Shown here: piece after piece, positions 12,301 through 22,923 of the stretch | Layout of the letters: each line of letters opens with the position of its first letter | Position numbering within the stretch: position 1 is the first letter of the stretch | Translations under genes and position numbers: made by a program | Notes under the pieces: model-generated | What the model was told of the DNA's origin: nothing | What the model saw: only the letters and a program-made list of their open reading frames with translations | Database searches by the model: none | NCBI GenBank assembly: GCA_001600635.1 | Contig: BCKL01000015.1 | Span: 186,001 to 250,000 of the forward strand | Direction: 5' to 3' | Origin: Leucosporidium creatinivorum | Taxonomy: Eukaryota > Basidiomycota > Microbotryomycetes > Leucosporidiales > Leucosporidiaceae | Length of the DNA: 64,000 bases

Positions 12301-13970
12301 AGGAAGCTCAGCCCATCGTCACGGTCGTCGAAGATCAGGCGCAAGCCGAGGTCGAGCTACACGAGTCCGAGGAACCAGAGGAGGGATCCATCCGTCTCGT
12401 TCACGCCGAGTCGGTCGAGTCGGTCGCCGCCACCGGGAAGGAGGATCGCTCGGAGTCGCCTGCTTCCGAGACGGAGCTCGAGGAACACGCCGAGCCTCGG
12501 CAGTCGGAAGAAAAGAACGAGGTCGTCGCTCCCGGCGCTATCGAGGAGCAGGACGAGCCCATCGCTGAGGAAGCGGTCGAGCATTACGCCGAGCTTGTCG
12601 TCGATGTCGAGCCGGAGATGGAGCAGGAGGAGGAGGAGATGGCTGTAGGAGCTGCGACCGAGCAAGAGTCGGTCGATGAGGTGAAGGAAGAAGCTGTCGA
12701 GATTGAGACGGAGGCGAAGCTCACTTCGCCCGAGGTCGAGTCGAGCGCCGAGGAGGAAATTGAGGTCGTTCCCATCGCCATCGAGGAGGACACGACTACC
12801 ACTCAGCAAGACCACTGCCCTCCCTCGCCGCTCCCTTCTTCTAACGCCGCTCCCCGACCTTCCACTCCCCTCGCCTCTCCCACCCCCTCCCCATCTCGCA
12901 ACTCTCTCACTCCCCGCCAAGCTCCATCCTCCCCGACTTTCGCCCATCTCCCCACTCCCATTCGCCCTACACCCTTCTCCTCTTCATTCGAGTCGCCCGA
13001 ACCCTTCACGCAGACTTGCTCCATCACGATGGAGACGCCGCCTAGGTGGGATCCGAAAGTGAGGGGTAGGATCAGGTTGCCAGGAATGCGGAAGATGGTA
13101 GCTGAGGAGAAAAAGGTTGAGGAGGAGATGTACGAGGAGGATATCGACGAGGAGGACGGCTACGACCAGGAGGAGCAGGAGATTCACGAGCAGGAGCGCG
13201 CCGACTCGCCTTCGCCCCCTTCGCCGATCCTCCCCATCTCTCAAGCCCCAGCTCAGCCACAACCCTCCGCAACATCGCCCTCGACCCTCTCCCACGACGA
13301 CAGCGATGACGAATCGCCCTCCTCCCCCTCCTACTCCCGTCAAGAACGATCGGCCGTCTTCCTCCCCGACGAGTCGGCTCTCGATCTCATGGACGACAGC
13401 TTCAACTACGACGAGTCGGCAGCCTATTCTCGCGAGTTTGACGTCCCTCTCAACGATGAGTCGATGGCTCAAGCGGACGATGAGGAGCAGGAGGACACTA
13501 CCGCCGAACAACCCCTCCCGGCCGCCATTACCTCTAAGCGAGGGAGCATGGAGCCGACACTCCTCCTCTCGCCCTCCCCTTCACACAACCAACGCGCCTC
13601 CACCGCTACCACCGTCGTCCTCTCCCCTTCTACTCGCCGCCTCCAGTCCCAAGCGGCCGCTCGAGTTCAGCTCGCCGCCGAGGAAAGCGAGGACGAGTCT
13701 TCCTTCGAGTTGGAGCAGCCGAACGAGGAGCTAGTATTCCATGATGAGGAAGCCGACGAGTCGAGGGAGACGGAGACGGAGATGGGTGATGAGAGCAGGA
13801 ACACGGCGAGGGAGGAGGAGACCGAGCCCGAGACCGAGGAGGAGGAGCCTGTGGTGCTCAAGAGGTCGCTGAGGTCGAGGGTTGTGACTGTTGAGCTGGA
13901 GAGGAAGACGCCGGCGAGGACGCCTTCGACGAGGGGGAGGGGTGGAGTGTTGGGTGAGATGCAGGGTTGA
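9323..13970 (+). CDS. CLASP-family TOG-domain microtubule-associated protein with long disordered tail
   Basis: Exon 1 (9323-9355, 11 codons) is followed by exons starting at 9413 and 10014, then a single large exon from about 10541 to the stop at 13970. The exact donor before that exon is ambiguous: the phase requires a GTTCTC donor near 10493. Residues roughly 15-250 form the CLASP N-terminal TOG array. Recognisable pieces are EQIDKAVKRFHAVV, LTTERTRLSGTTLDLFAA, RLLCRTNKLYISRASSTLAS, IITHTHLPDILKYI and SFREKASEALGVILG. The remaining 1100 or so residues are low complexity: Ser/Pro/Ala-rich and basic first, then a strongly acidic Glu-rich block. They include one crisp motif, TMETPPRWDPKVRG, near residue 1075. 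CLASPs bind growing microtubule ends and spindle midzones. The basic Ser/Pro stretch could bind the lattice, which is inference. A truncated copy of the tail lies at 38395-41270 on the other strand. Confidence 0.82.
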
Positions 13971-14323
13971 GCGCTTGGAGGCCGAGTTCGTTCTTTCTTT
14001 TGTTGGTATTAGCACCTAGTTTCGCGAGAGTAGCAGCAGGGGATGCAGCAATCTAATTACTTGCACTTTGTTAGTCTTCTGCGTAGCGAGAGGACAGTAA
14101 GAAAGTCAGCTTCGGAGGCTGGACGACTTTGAGCTCCAAGCGCCGAGCTCCAAGTCTCCGCGTCAACTCGCAACCTGGCTGCGCGTCCTCTCTCTGTCTC
14201 TCTCCGGATCGCACATCTGTCGGTATCTCGTCATCTGGACGTAACCTACATCACCTCGCTGCAGCAACAGCTCGCCGCTGGACCTCGAAGCTGACTTGGC
14301 TCCCGCTCCTCATCTCGACCAGC

Positions 14324-15335
14324 ATGGCCACTCGCGCGCTCTATCTACGTGCCCAGCACGCTATTAGACGCCTCTATACTTCTTCGCTCCACCCGCACTG
14401 CCTTGGTCGCTCTATCCACTTCTCGGCGGAGCATCTTGAAGCTGTAGAAACTACTCGGAAGGAAAAGGAAGCCAAGTTGAAACAGTTTAGGGCGCGTCTC
14501 AAGCCCTTGCAGGGACGCAAGTGTCTGGCGCGCTCCCAGCTCGTCCCGGGGGATGAGGAGCAGCAAAAGGCCGACGAGATTCGGCGAGGCAAGCTTAAGG
14601 AGCACCTCAGCAACTGGGAACGCTGGAAGATATATGCGGAGGATGAGCTAGCAAATGCAGAGCAGTGGTTGGAGTCGCTTAGGCGAGAGAAGGAGCGGCA
14701 AGGGGCGTGGGATCGAGTTTCGGCGGAGGAGAACAGCTGTGATTTGGGTCATGTGCGGCTGTCGGAGCGAGTTGAAGGTGAGCATAGCTTCCGACTCTGC
14801 TTTGTTGCCCCTGAACTCTCTTGTGGCCTGACCCACAGCCGAACTGAGCATGCTTGCGCGCCGAACCGGTCTCTCTAGGCAGGAGATCTTGCTGGGCATG
14901 ATCTGGCTTGCTCGTGAGTTGACCGCTCCGACACGTCGTTACGCTTGCTGATTTAGCTCCTCCAACCCGCCAGCTGCGGCCTACTACTCTTGCGACGACC
15001 CTGATGCCTATCTCGACGAATGGCTCGGCCCAAGCGGTGGACTCGCGGAGGGGCCTAAGATCCTGCAAGGCTTTCGCAAAGCCCTCGAGGACTCCGACTG
15101 GACGTCTTCAGCGTTACTGCACGGTGTTTGGTGGAGTGTCTTGTTCTGGATGCTCCCTTCGCCAGTAGTGCCGCCCCAGCGTGAGCCTCCTCGCGCGGCG
15201 CCGTTTCCCAAGGGAGAACCGAGGGCAGATGTACTGAAGGACTGGCATATCGTCGATAAGATGTTGAAAGAGGAGCGAGGAGCCGATGGGAAGTTGGTCA
15301 TGAAGCAGGGTGATGAGGAGGAAGATAACTGGTGA
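14324..15335 (+). CDS. unknown protein, possibly mitochondrial, three exons
   Basis: The product is about 260 residues and I do not recognise the family. The start is MATRALYLRAQHAIRRLYTSS, an Arg/Ser/Leu-rich leader without acidic residues that resembles a mitochondrial presequence. A charged coiled-coil-like stretch follows (ETTRKEKEAKLKQFRARLKP, then REKERQ). After two introns (14778-14838, and one ending in CGCCAG near 14972) comes a conserved-looking block, AYYSCDDPDAYLDEWLGPSG, and then a Trp-rich hydrophobic segment HGVWWSVLFWMLPSP that could be one membrane helix. The C-terminus is acidic, DEEEDNW. The gene converges on SSL1, with 181 bp between the stop codons. Confidence 0.6.
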
Positions 15336-15516
15336 GGCGGCCTGCTCGAGGGCGCCGAGATAAACTTTTTGAGCTGTTTAGCTGTCGCTTGTACGTCGGA
15401 AGCACCTCTCCTATCACCTCGAGTCATCAGCGCGAATCGAGCGAGGCGTTTCATCGTTGCACTCAGCTCCCTCATCTGTTCTTCGCGCCCTCCTCTGCCA
15501 TCACCCTCCGCTCCAC

Positions 15517-17422
15517 CTCAGCAGCACCCGGGGCAGAACCCCAGCGCATCATGCACGAGCTTATCACAGTCCAAGCAGAAGTGGTTCTTGCACTTGGGGC
15601 AGGCATAGCGGCCTAAGGGTGAGAGGTCGGGTAGGAGGGTCGCGGTGATGGCGGTCTCGGGGAAGGGGAAGGCGCAGGAGAAGCAGGAGGAGGGTTGAGT
15701 GGCGCTGGGGTGGGAGATGAGGGTGTAGTTGGCGACCTGTGGGAGCGACCGAGGTCAACGACGAGCTCGGAGAATTGAGACGGAGAGGGCGAGCCAGCGC
15801 CGCGAGCTGAAAGAGCGAGAGAACGTACAGGGAACAAGTGTCGATAGCTCCTCGCCAACTGCGGCGCATTCACTACGGTCAACCCACAGACCTTACACTC
15901 CGTCGGCACATCACAAATCCGACTCTTGCACCTCGGACAACTATAGCCCGAGCTCTTGAGCTTCGTATGACACGAGCAGATGGCGGGGTAGCTTGCTTGG
16001 ACGAGTTGAGGGAAGCCCATGACCATGAGATCGGCGGAAGAAGTGGGTGCGGTGGTGGAAGGGCCGCCGAGAACGTGAGAGGTGGAGGGAGCGAGAGTTG
16101 GTGGTGGGGCGACAAACTCGAAGAGGAGCTCGCGGAAGAAGAGGTCGTCTCGGGCGACGGAGTAGCTGCCTGTGGTGATGGGAAGGGGCGGATAGGAGAC
16201 GTTGTCAATTGCTGGTCGAAGCCGACAGCCCCGAGGTCGCCGAGCTCACCTTTGGTCGCGCTGGCGATGTCCTTGCAGATCTTCATCTCGGCGGCGAGAC
16301 CGATGATGTTGACTCGTATCCTGAATAGCGAGACGAGGGTCAGCGAACGCCTCGAAAAGGCGATTGCTCGGCGAAAGCCCTCACCGGTCCTTCTCAGCAT
16401 CTCGGATCGTCGCATGGATGTTGCCGGGGTCGCAGGTAGTGAGTGAACCGAGGATGATGATGACCTCGCGCGAGCCGTGTGGCGGGAGATGTCTGCGATA
16501 CGAGTGAGGTCAGCTCAGCGAAATGCAATGAGAGCTTCGGCGAGTACTCACGATAGACCCGACCGAGCCATGTTGAGGACGTTCTGCAAGCTCGGGTCGC
16601 CCCGTGCTTCCAGTTTCTTCTTGTTCTCGAGCACTTTGAGATGGTCGACGGGGTTGCCTGTGCACGAACAACCTGATCAGTGGCCGGCGAAGGAGACGAC
16701 GAGCGCCGAACTCACCTCCCAGTGCACTCAATCGCTCGGCTTGACCATCTCGAGTGACGACGATAGCCATCTGGCTGATGGGATTCTGGTCGAAAAACTC
16801 GGTGACAAACTCCTGTAGGTTGGAGCAGCCGAGTCAGCTCGGTTGCGAGGCGCGAAGCGGCGAGCGAGAGTCAGACTCACCCTCGCGTACTGCAGCGTCA
16901 GATCCAGCCAAGACGACTTGTACTCTCGTACGAGCATAGCTGTACTGAGGTCGATGACGAGGTAGACGTGCCGAATGATACCTCGCTGAATCGAGGTGGT
17001 GTCGCGGAGGATCCTAGCGAGCGAGCGAGCGGTCAGCGCGATCTCGTACGGCAGGGGAGCAGCAGGAGAGCATACCTCCTAGTCTTTCCACTCAGTAGAG
17101 CACCACTAACAGCGCCCTCGAGCGTACCGCGCTCGTCCTCCTGGACGTTGTCCCAAGTATGCTCGAAATCGCCCTCCCAAGCTCGGCCTTTGCCCTTTGA
17201 GCTCTGCTTGCCTCTGACCAACCCTTTTCGCTTCTTGGGCTGACCCTCCTCTGGCTCCTCCTGCTCCTCTTCCAGGCGTTTAGGCGCTCGCCGGTCGCGC
17301 TGAGGTCGGGATGATGGTCCTTCGTCAGAGTCGGAGCCGGCGTGAGAGAGGTCGTCGTCGCTCAGAGGGTCGCCATCTGCTGCAATGAAATCTGCATCTG
17401 TAGGGCGCCGCGAAGTCGACAT
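15517..17422 (-). CDS. SSL1: TFIIH core subunit SSL1 / p44 (GTF2H2)
   Basis: This multi-exon gene starts at 17422 ([12 protein letters not shown]). The acidic, Lys/Arg-flanked N-terminus leads to the SSL1 core: [16 protein letters not shown], then the von Willebrand A domain with [29 protein letters not shown] and [15 protein letters not shown]. The carboxy end has the two zinc modules. The first begins [20 protein letters not shown] and continues with [12 protein letters not shown]. The second is a RING-like module with [26 protein letters not shown] and FCPGCC at the very end. Ssl1 is a structural and regulatory partner of the XPD helicase in TFIIH, acting in promoter opening and nucleotide excision repair. 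The gene is divergent with TAN1 over 124 bp. Confidence 0.92.
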
Positions 17423-17546
17423 GGCGAGGCGAGCGAGAGACGAGAAAGCGTGTGGGGAGAGGGAGACCTTCGAATCGGACCGCTGCCAGGGTTGGCTTCT
17501 CTCTACAACCTGCTCGTCACCTCTCAATCGACTCGAATCACCTACA
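17423..17546. promoter_or_regulatory. shared divergent promoter of SSL1 and TAN1
   Basis: Only 124 bp separate the start codons of SSL1 (minus strand) and TAN1 (plus strand), so both must be driven from this compact interval, possibly overlapping each other's 5' leaders. No TATA element is visible. The interval is Arg-codon-like and GC-rich, but no supported coding exon lies in it. Confidence 0.6.
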
Positions 17547-18907
17547 ATGTCGGCCGAAGCAGCTCCCAAGCGCGCAGGAAAGGATAAAGGCAAGAGCGGA
17601 GGACCGATGCGCTACAAATCGAAGCGAACAGTCGGCGGTCGAGGCATCTTTGTCACCTGCATTCGCGGCAAGGAGCAGAGGTCTCAGGCAGAGTTTATGG
17701 ATCTACTGGACGAGGTGAGCCCTACCTCACCACAGCCCAAGGCCGAGCAGCGCTGATCTCGTTGTTTTCGCTTGCGCTTCTCGCACGAGCAGGTCGCCGA
17801 CCGAGTGTACCCCGCCGACCGCTTAGCAGAGCTACAGCTGCTTCGCGCGCACCGGACCGCCCAGTTCGAGGGACAGGCCGCCAACGCCGAAGCCATGGAC
17901 GAGGATGAGGCGAGCTCGGAGGAGGAGGACGAGTCTATCGAGGCGAGCATTGCGAAGGAGCTGGCCGAGTTGCAGTCGGCTGGAGAGAAGAGGAAGGCGG
18001 CGCAGTCTGGGAAGCCTAAGGGACCGAAGCCGAGGTTTCAGAGCGTCGAGACGAGCACCGAGTGCAGTGAGTTTCGCTTCGTTCGGCTTGAGAGAGGCGT
18101 AAAGCTGACCCTGCCATCTCACAGTGCTCTTTATCGCTACCGCCTGGCCATACGACCCCGTCGAGCTGACCGAAGCTATCGTCCGCGAGATCCGAGAGAC
18201 CGCCGTTTCGCACACTCGGTCGGTCGTTTCGACTCCCTTGTCTCGCTATGAGAGGAAATGTTGACGGTGTTGTCACTCTACAGCTACACTCAACGTATCA
18301 CACCGGTCGCCATCTCATGTCACGCCCTCAACACCGAGCAAGTCGATCGAGAGGCCGAAGCTTACATCGAGAAGTACTTCACCGAGTACGCCGAGCGGAC
18401 AGGGAAGACCGAGATCACTGTGAGTGCAATTTGTTGGGCTTGCATCTTCTCTCGGGGCCCGTGCTGACCCCTCAGCCGCTCTCGCAGTACCAAATCGAGC
18501 CGACAATCCGCTGCCACGAGAAGCCTCTCTCGCGCACCACCCTTCTCGCCTCCCTCGGCGCCTCCGTCCGCACTCTCTCCTCTCCCCCATCTCCCACCTC
18601 ACTCTATCCCACCCGCCCAGCACTCACCCTCTCCGCAAATCTCACCACCCCCGACCTCGTTCTCCTCCCCACCGTCTTCCGCTCCTGCTTCGGGCTCAGC
18701 ATTGTCGAGGGCAAAGATTGGTCAGGAAAGACGGGGAGGAAGTTCAATCTGGATCAAGTGGCTAGTGAGGCGAGGAAGATTAAGATGGAGAGGGAGGGAG
18801 AGACTAAAGTGAGGGGGATGGAGGGGGTGGAGAAGAAGGTTGAGCAGCCGGCGCCTGAGGTGGAGAAGGTGGACGAGAAGCCGGTGGAGGTACAGGCTGA
18901 GGTGTAA
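17547..18907 (+). CDS. TAN1: TAN1/THUMPD1-type tRNA acetylation adaptor
   Basis: Multi-exon gene. The N-terminus carries the TAN1 signature GGRGIFVTCIRGKEQRSQAE, followed after an intron by VADRVYPADRLAELQ. An acidic linker (MDEDEASSEEEDES) precedes ECVLFIATAWPYDPVELTEA. The THUMP domain follows with RITPVAISCHALNTEQ and AYIEKYFTEYAERTGKTEIT, then the strand YQIEPTIRCHEKPLSR. Close to the end, LLPTVFRSCFGLSIVEGKDW is the family's closing element, and a charged tail follows. Tan1 binds tRNA and helps Kre33/NAT10 make N4-acetylcytidine at position 12 of tRNA-Ser and tRNA-Leu. The start at 17547 was chosen because MSAEAAPKRAGKDKGKSGG is the first methionine after the divergent promoter and matches the family's basic N-terminus. 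Confidence 0.88.
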
Positions 18908-19099
18908 GGTATCTAGCCTGTCTTCGGTTGATCTTGAGACTGCTGGCGGAGCAGAGCGTGAGAGCAGGACAGTAGGGCTGCGCCGAGCTTGCTGAACAAT
19001 GCTGGACAGGAAGCTCACGGCGTCTCGATCAGACTATTCTTTCTCTCCCTCGCCTTCCCTCCCGCTCTCGCTGTGCTGGCCTATTGATGAGTGGTGTAT

Positions 19100-20440
19100 G
19101 CAGCGACAGAACGCGCCGAGTGATTCGATTCTGATTTTACAACAGAGGAGAAGGGTACAGCTACAGATATGGACAGAGCGGGGAGGGTACGAAGTATTAG
19201 GTAGTATATACAGCTGCTGGGCGAGATGGGTCAGCGACTGTACGAAAGCTAGAGCGAGTAGTAAGGCTCACCTTGCTCGAACGCCGAGCTCGGTCTTCGG
19301 CTTCAATCGTTCCTCAGCTCAGAAGTGCGAGGCAATCTTCCTCAGGGAGCACTGTAGGATGTCGGTGGAGATTAGAACAGGTCACGTACATTCAAGACGA
19401 CCTAAAGACTCACCGAGAGGGACGACTTGGACGAGCTGTTCGAAGCAAGACTGCCGAGCGAAACGGATCGCTTCTCGCGAGCGGGGAGGGCAAGGCAGGG
19501 GTTGTGTTGGATGTTGTGCTTGGGGCAGGTGGGTACAGAGGCGATGGAAGTGTACTGTTGTCGGTCAAAGAGACGAGAAGGGTCAGCGCCTCGGCTCGGC
19601 TTCGGCGAGGTGGGCTTCGGGGAAGACGAGGAAACTCACCCAGCTGGTCTGCTCAGCGTTGCATTGCGCAGAGGAGGACTTGTGTGATTCGAGTGAAGAC
19701 AGCTCCTCTGGTAGTCTTGACGAGACGGGCTCCAGCAGGTCGTAGTGAGAAGAGCCTTCGCTGCTGACGAGGGTCGAGGAGGAGGACCACGAGTCGTTGG
19801 ATGAGGTGGAAGACGAGGAGGAGAAGGAGCGGAACATGGCTATTGAGGCGAGTGCGAGTGAGATTCAGGAAGACAAGCTTGCAAGAAGCCCGAGTCAGCT
19901 TCTTCAATCGGTCGGTGGAGGCGGAGGTCAAACTTGCCCCCGAGACCTCGGCGCGGCTGGAGGGTGACGAAGCAAAGGTCAATTGCGAGCGATGGCCGAG
20001 TCAGCACAGATTGGTGTGTGGTTCCCCGCTTCGGGGCGAATGGTTAGTGGGGGTTGTGAGAGCTAGTCGTGTGCAGAAAAAGTGACTTGCTACAGAACTG
20101 TCGAGCGGATAGGGGCACTCTCGGCGAATGAGGTTCGTGGAGGTGGAGGAGGGCTTATGAGGTTGTAGGGGTTCAGTGCGAGGTGGAGGTAGCGCCAAAG
20201 ATAGCTACGTGCCGCTCCCCTCACCGAAGCAGCGGACCGTCCTACAGAGCAGCAGCACTTGCCAGCGCCGAACTTGCTTCGCCTCTACTGGCAGCCGAGC
20301 TCGCTCTTCTCTCAGCCTTCGCGTAGCTGTGCAGATCAGCTGCAAAGGTACTGAAAAAGCTAAGGGCTCTCTGGACACTCGTGCTCAATTCCCCGTTCAG
20401 GCCTGCAGCCGCGGGGGCCCTTCAGAATCTGCTCGGCGAA
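19100..20440. repeat. left arm of a large inverted duplication
   Basis: This arm pairs in inverted orientation with 22924-24261; paired coordinates sum to about 43361-43364 along the whole length. Homology starts sharply at GCAGCGAC (19100) and ends at GCTCGGCGAA (20431-20440). It includes the full small gene, its promoter and some upstream sequence. Exon 1 and about 150 bp of promoter are nearly identical, while other patches differ by several bases or small indels. The spacer is about 2.5 kb. No target-site duplication, transposase or terminal motif is visible, so it looks like a segmental inverted duplication of a host gene rather than a transposon. Confidence 0.9.
19319..19837 (-). CDS. 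small Ser-rich unknown protein, left copy
   Basis: Three exons, mirror image of the copy at 23526-24044, encode the same 123-residue protein. Exon 1 encodes a strikingly Ser-rich start (MFRSFSSSSSTSSNDSWSSS) and then LLEPVSSRLPEELSSLES. Exon 2 encodes YTSIASVPTCPKHNIQHNPC and REKRSVSLGSLASNSSSK. Exon 3 is only CSLRKIASHF. Conserved-looking residues are the CPKHNIQHNPC cluster, which could bind metal or form a disulphide (inference). There is no signal peptide or membrane helix. I do not recognise the family. In exon 2 this copy differs from the other at about eight bases, all silent, which argues that it is an expressed gene under selection. It reads away from the VTC1-like gene in the spacer. 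Confidence 0.7.
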
Positions 20441-21163
20441 AGTTGTATAGACGGTTCGCACGTCTATCAAGACTGATTGACACGGGATAGGCGAGATATA
20501 GTGTCTCTAGATATTCCCTACCCTGCAACACGCCCAGTGAGGCGCCTGCAGGTCACTAGACGAGAGTTCGGCGCTGGCTTCGGCGATGGCTGGATGAGCA
20601 AAGTGTCTGGTCGAGACACGCGATCTTCCCTCTTGCATCGTATGATAGCCTCATGTCCCCTTCCTGCTTGTGTAGCTGTACATGCCGCTTGTCGGCGGCA
20701 GGTTCATACGAAACTCGATTAGAAACTCGAATAAGTCGCTTTCTAATCGCCAACTCGAATTCGAGGGTCGCCTGAGCCTGCCAGCACCGCACGTTCTTGC
20801 TCGCTTGCCCTCCCGAAACAACCTGCTTGACCGCTACAGCAGCAGTACAGTAAGTAGGCGCTTCATAGCTACGTTGTCCCACTCTCTACAGGACTGCAGC
20901 ATTTACCGGACGACACAGAACGAGCTTTCCACAGCTCGAGCGTCAGGGGAGCGAGTGTGCGTCTGGGCAGAGGAGTAGGCTCGATGGGAGCGCTGGAGGG
21001 GACGGGGAAGGAACGGGAGCTCTTGAGAGCACTACAGGACTATCGATGAGTGCTGGGAACCTCGTGAAGGCCCTCAGAACAGCTTGCAGCTCCTCCAACA
21101 TCCAAGCAATCACCAACCGCTAGCTGACCTCGCTGCCTCCGTCGACCTACAGCTTTTGAAGGC
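20441..21163. other. spacer of the inverted duplication, left part
   Basis: This is 723 bp between the left arm and the VTC1-like start. No supported gene was found. The end carries CTGACC, a pyrimidine stretch and CGACCTACAG just before the start codon region, the pattern of a 5'-leader intron acceptor for the VTC1-like gene. Confidence 0.5.
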
Positions 21164-22145
21164 ATGTCACAACGCTCAGCACTTCGTCAATTCCAATCGC
21201 GCCTCTCTGAGCGCATCAGCGGCCTCCTCGGTGGACCCGAATCGCAGGTGCGCCTGATCGTCTGCGAAGGAGCTCTAGTTCGCGTTGGCTGATGAAAGTG
21301 TTCACTCGCAGGGATACCAAGCTGTGCCATCATCTTACGGCGCTACCAATGGAGCTCCCAACAACGGTCTGCAGACTCTCGGCGCTGATCCTACCAAGAT
21401 TGAGCCCAAGGTGCGTCGCCGGCTTCATTCTCGGCGCTGGTAGTAAGGCCACCCTCGCGTGCTGGAGCTGACTCGACTGCGTCGCATATCATCTTACAGG
21501 TCTGGCTTGCATCTGAGCGCACTTTCCTCAACTGGCTCCGCGTCGCTCTCCTCCTTTCCTCCTTCGCCCTCGCCCTCTTCAACTCCGCCTCGGCTCACGA
21601 CCACGTCGCCAAGTGGATGGGCTTCTCTTACGCCGTCATCGCTGTCGGAATGATCGGATACGCATGGGTCATGCAGAACAAGCGGCGGCACAGGATTGTG
21701 ACCCGCTACGGAGGCCATCACGGTGAGCCGAGCTGTAGTGCTCTCGAGAAAGGCGGCGCTGACCATATTACTACTTCCAGACGAGATCTACGGACCTGTC
21801 GTCGTCTGCGGTCTCATCTTCCTCGCTGTCCTCGTCAACTTTATCCTCCGTGTCAAGCAGCGGTACGCTCTTTCGCTCGGTCGGCCCCTTCGAGCTCCCG
21901 CTGATCTCGTTTCTCTCGCTCGTTTTACCCTACCGTTGCCACGTTGATTTTCCGACTTCGCCAAACGACTCCCCTGCTCCTCACCCTCTCGTCTTCCGCC
22001 CTTCGCTCCCTCCCGACGCCGAACTCCGTTCCCCCTCCTTCCACATGACAGGGAAACCCTCCGCCACCACCCGACACCCAAGAACCCTTGGATCATGTCC
22101 ATCGACCTCATCAAGTCGGCCTTCGTCATCTCTCCTTCGGCATGA
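21164..22145 (+). CDS. VTC1-like small membrane protein, DUF202 domain
   Basis: Five exons join in frame: 21164-21247, 21312-21410, 21500-21722, 21781-21862 and 22052-22145, giving about 194 residues. The N-terminus (MSQRSALRQFQSRLSERISG) is polar. The core begins with KVWLASERTFLNWLRVALLL, the DUF202/VTC1 hallmark where basic residues precede helix 1. The helices are LLLSSFALALFNSAS, YAVIAVGMIGYAWVM and PVVVCGLIFLAVLVNFIL. Vtc1 is a three-helix subunit of the vacuolar transporter chaperone complex that makes and translocates polyphosphate. The N-terminal extension and the tail after helix 3 (TPKNPWIMSIDLIKSAFV) make this longer than the roughly 130-residue budding yeast Vtc1. It could be another DUF202 protein. 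The gene lies alone in the spacer of the inverted duplication. Confidence 0.78.
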
Positions 22146-22923
22146 GCTAGTTGAACGGAGAAGGACTGGATTCCGGTGGAGAATCGGCGGTGCAAATGAG
22201 ACCGGCGGGCATGTGGTTGAGATATGTATGAGGCGGGAATGGACTTAATGCGCTATGTGTGGAGCTGCGGAGGGCGGGGGTGCGAAGAGAGCGAGTCCCG
22301 GCAACTCTTGCGCTCGCCGAGCCATGCGCGGGCGGTGAGCTATCGACAAACAACCTAGGGCAATCTCCCACCTCTACTACAATGCTTGACTGTATTCTTG
22401 ACGTCTCAGCAACACTTCGAACTCGCCTCGTCTGGATCATGCTCCCCCACTCCGCTGTTCGGCGCTGCTTTAAAGCTCTCGTCTCCCTTCGACGACTACC
22501 TTGAGGCGTTCGGCCGATCTGCACGCTGATCTTCCACTCTCAGCTGAACTAGGCTGAAGCTCTCGATCTGCTCCTTCATCTTTCTGCTCGAAGGGGGCCA
22601 CCCTCTCCCCCACGCCGAGCGGTCTTCACAATTGCTCACCCCGCGGAGGAGAAGTCAGGAAACAGATGCTCGAGCTGCTCTGGGCTTGTACGAGGAGTTC
22701 TTCATCTTCCGAGATTGATTCACGGATCTTGTCCTTCCGCCCGACCGGCAGTTCACGGATCATCGTCGGCGATGGGTCGCCGAAGTCGGCGCGAGGAGTT
22801 TGGGGAAACGAGGAGACAGGTCGACTTCGTGCAGGGAGGACAATTTGTTACTATATAGCTACTCCTCTGCTGTGTGAGGAAGGCCTACGAGCTAGCCACG
22901 CGCGAGAGCCATCTCGAGCAGCC
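22146..22923. other. spacer of the inverted duplication, right part
   Basis: This is 778 bp between the VTC1-like stop and the right arm. Short open frames only and no recognisable domain. It contains an A/T patch, TACTATATAG, at about 22851-22860. It presumably holds the 3' flank of the VTC1-like gene and distal promoter sequence of the right-arm gene. Confidence 0.45.

Noticed and set aside
18999-19767. Long plus-strand frames across the left arm
   Set aside because: They run antisense to the small Ser-rich gene, whose splice sites and silent-only differences identify the minus strand as coding.
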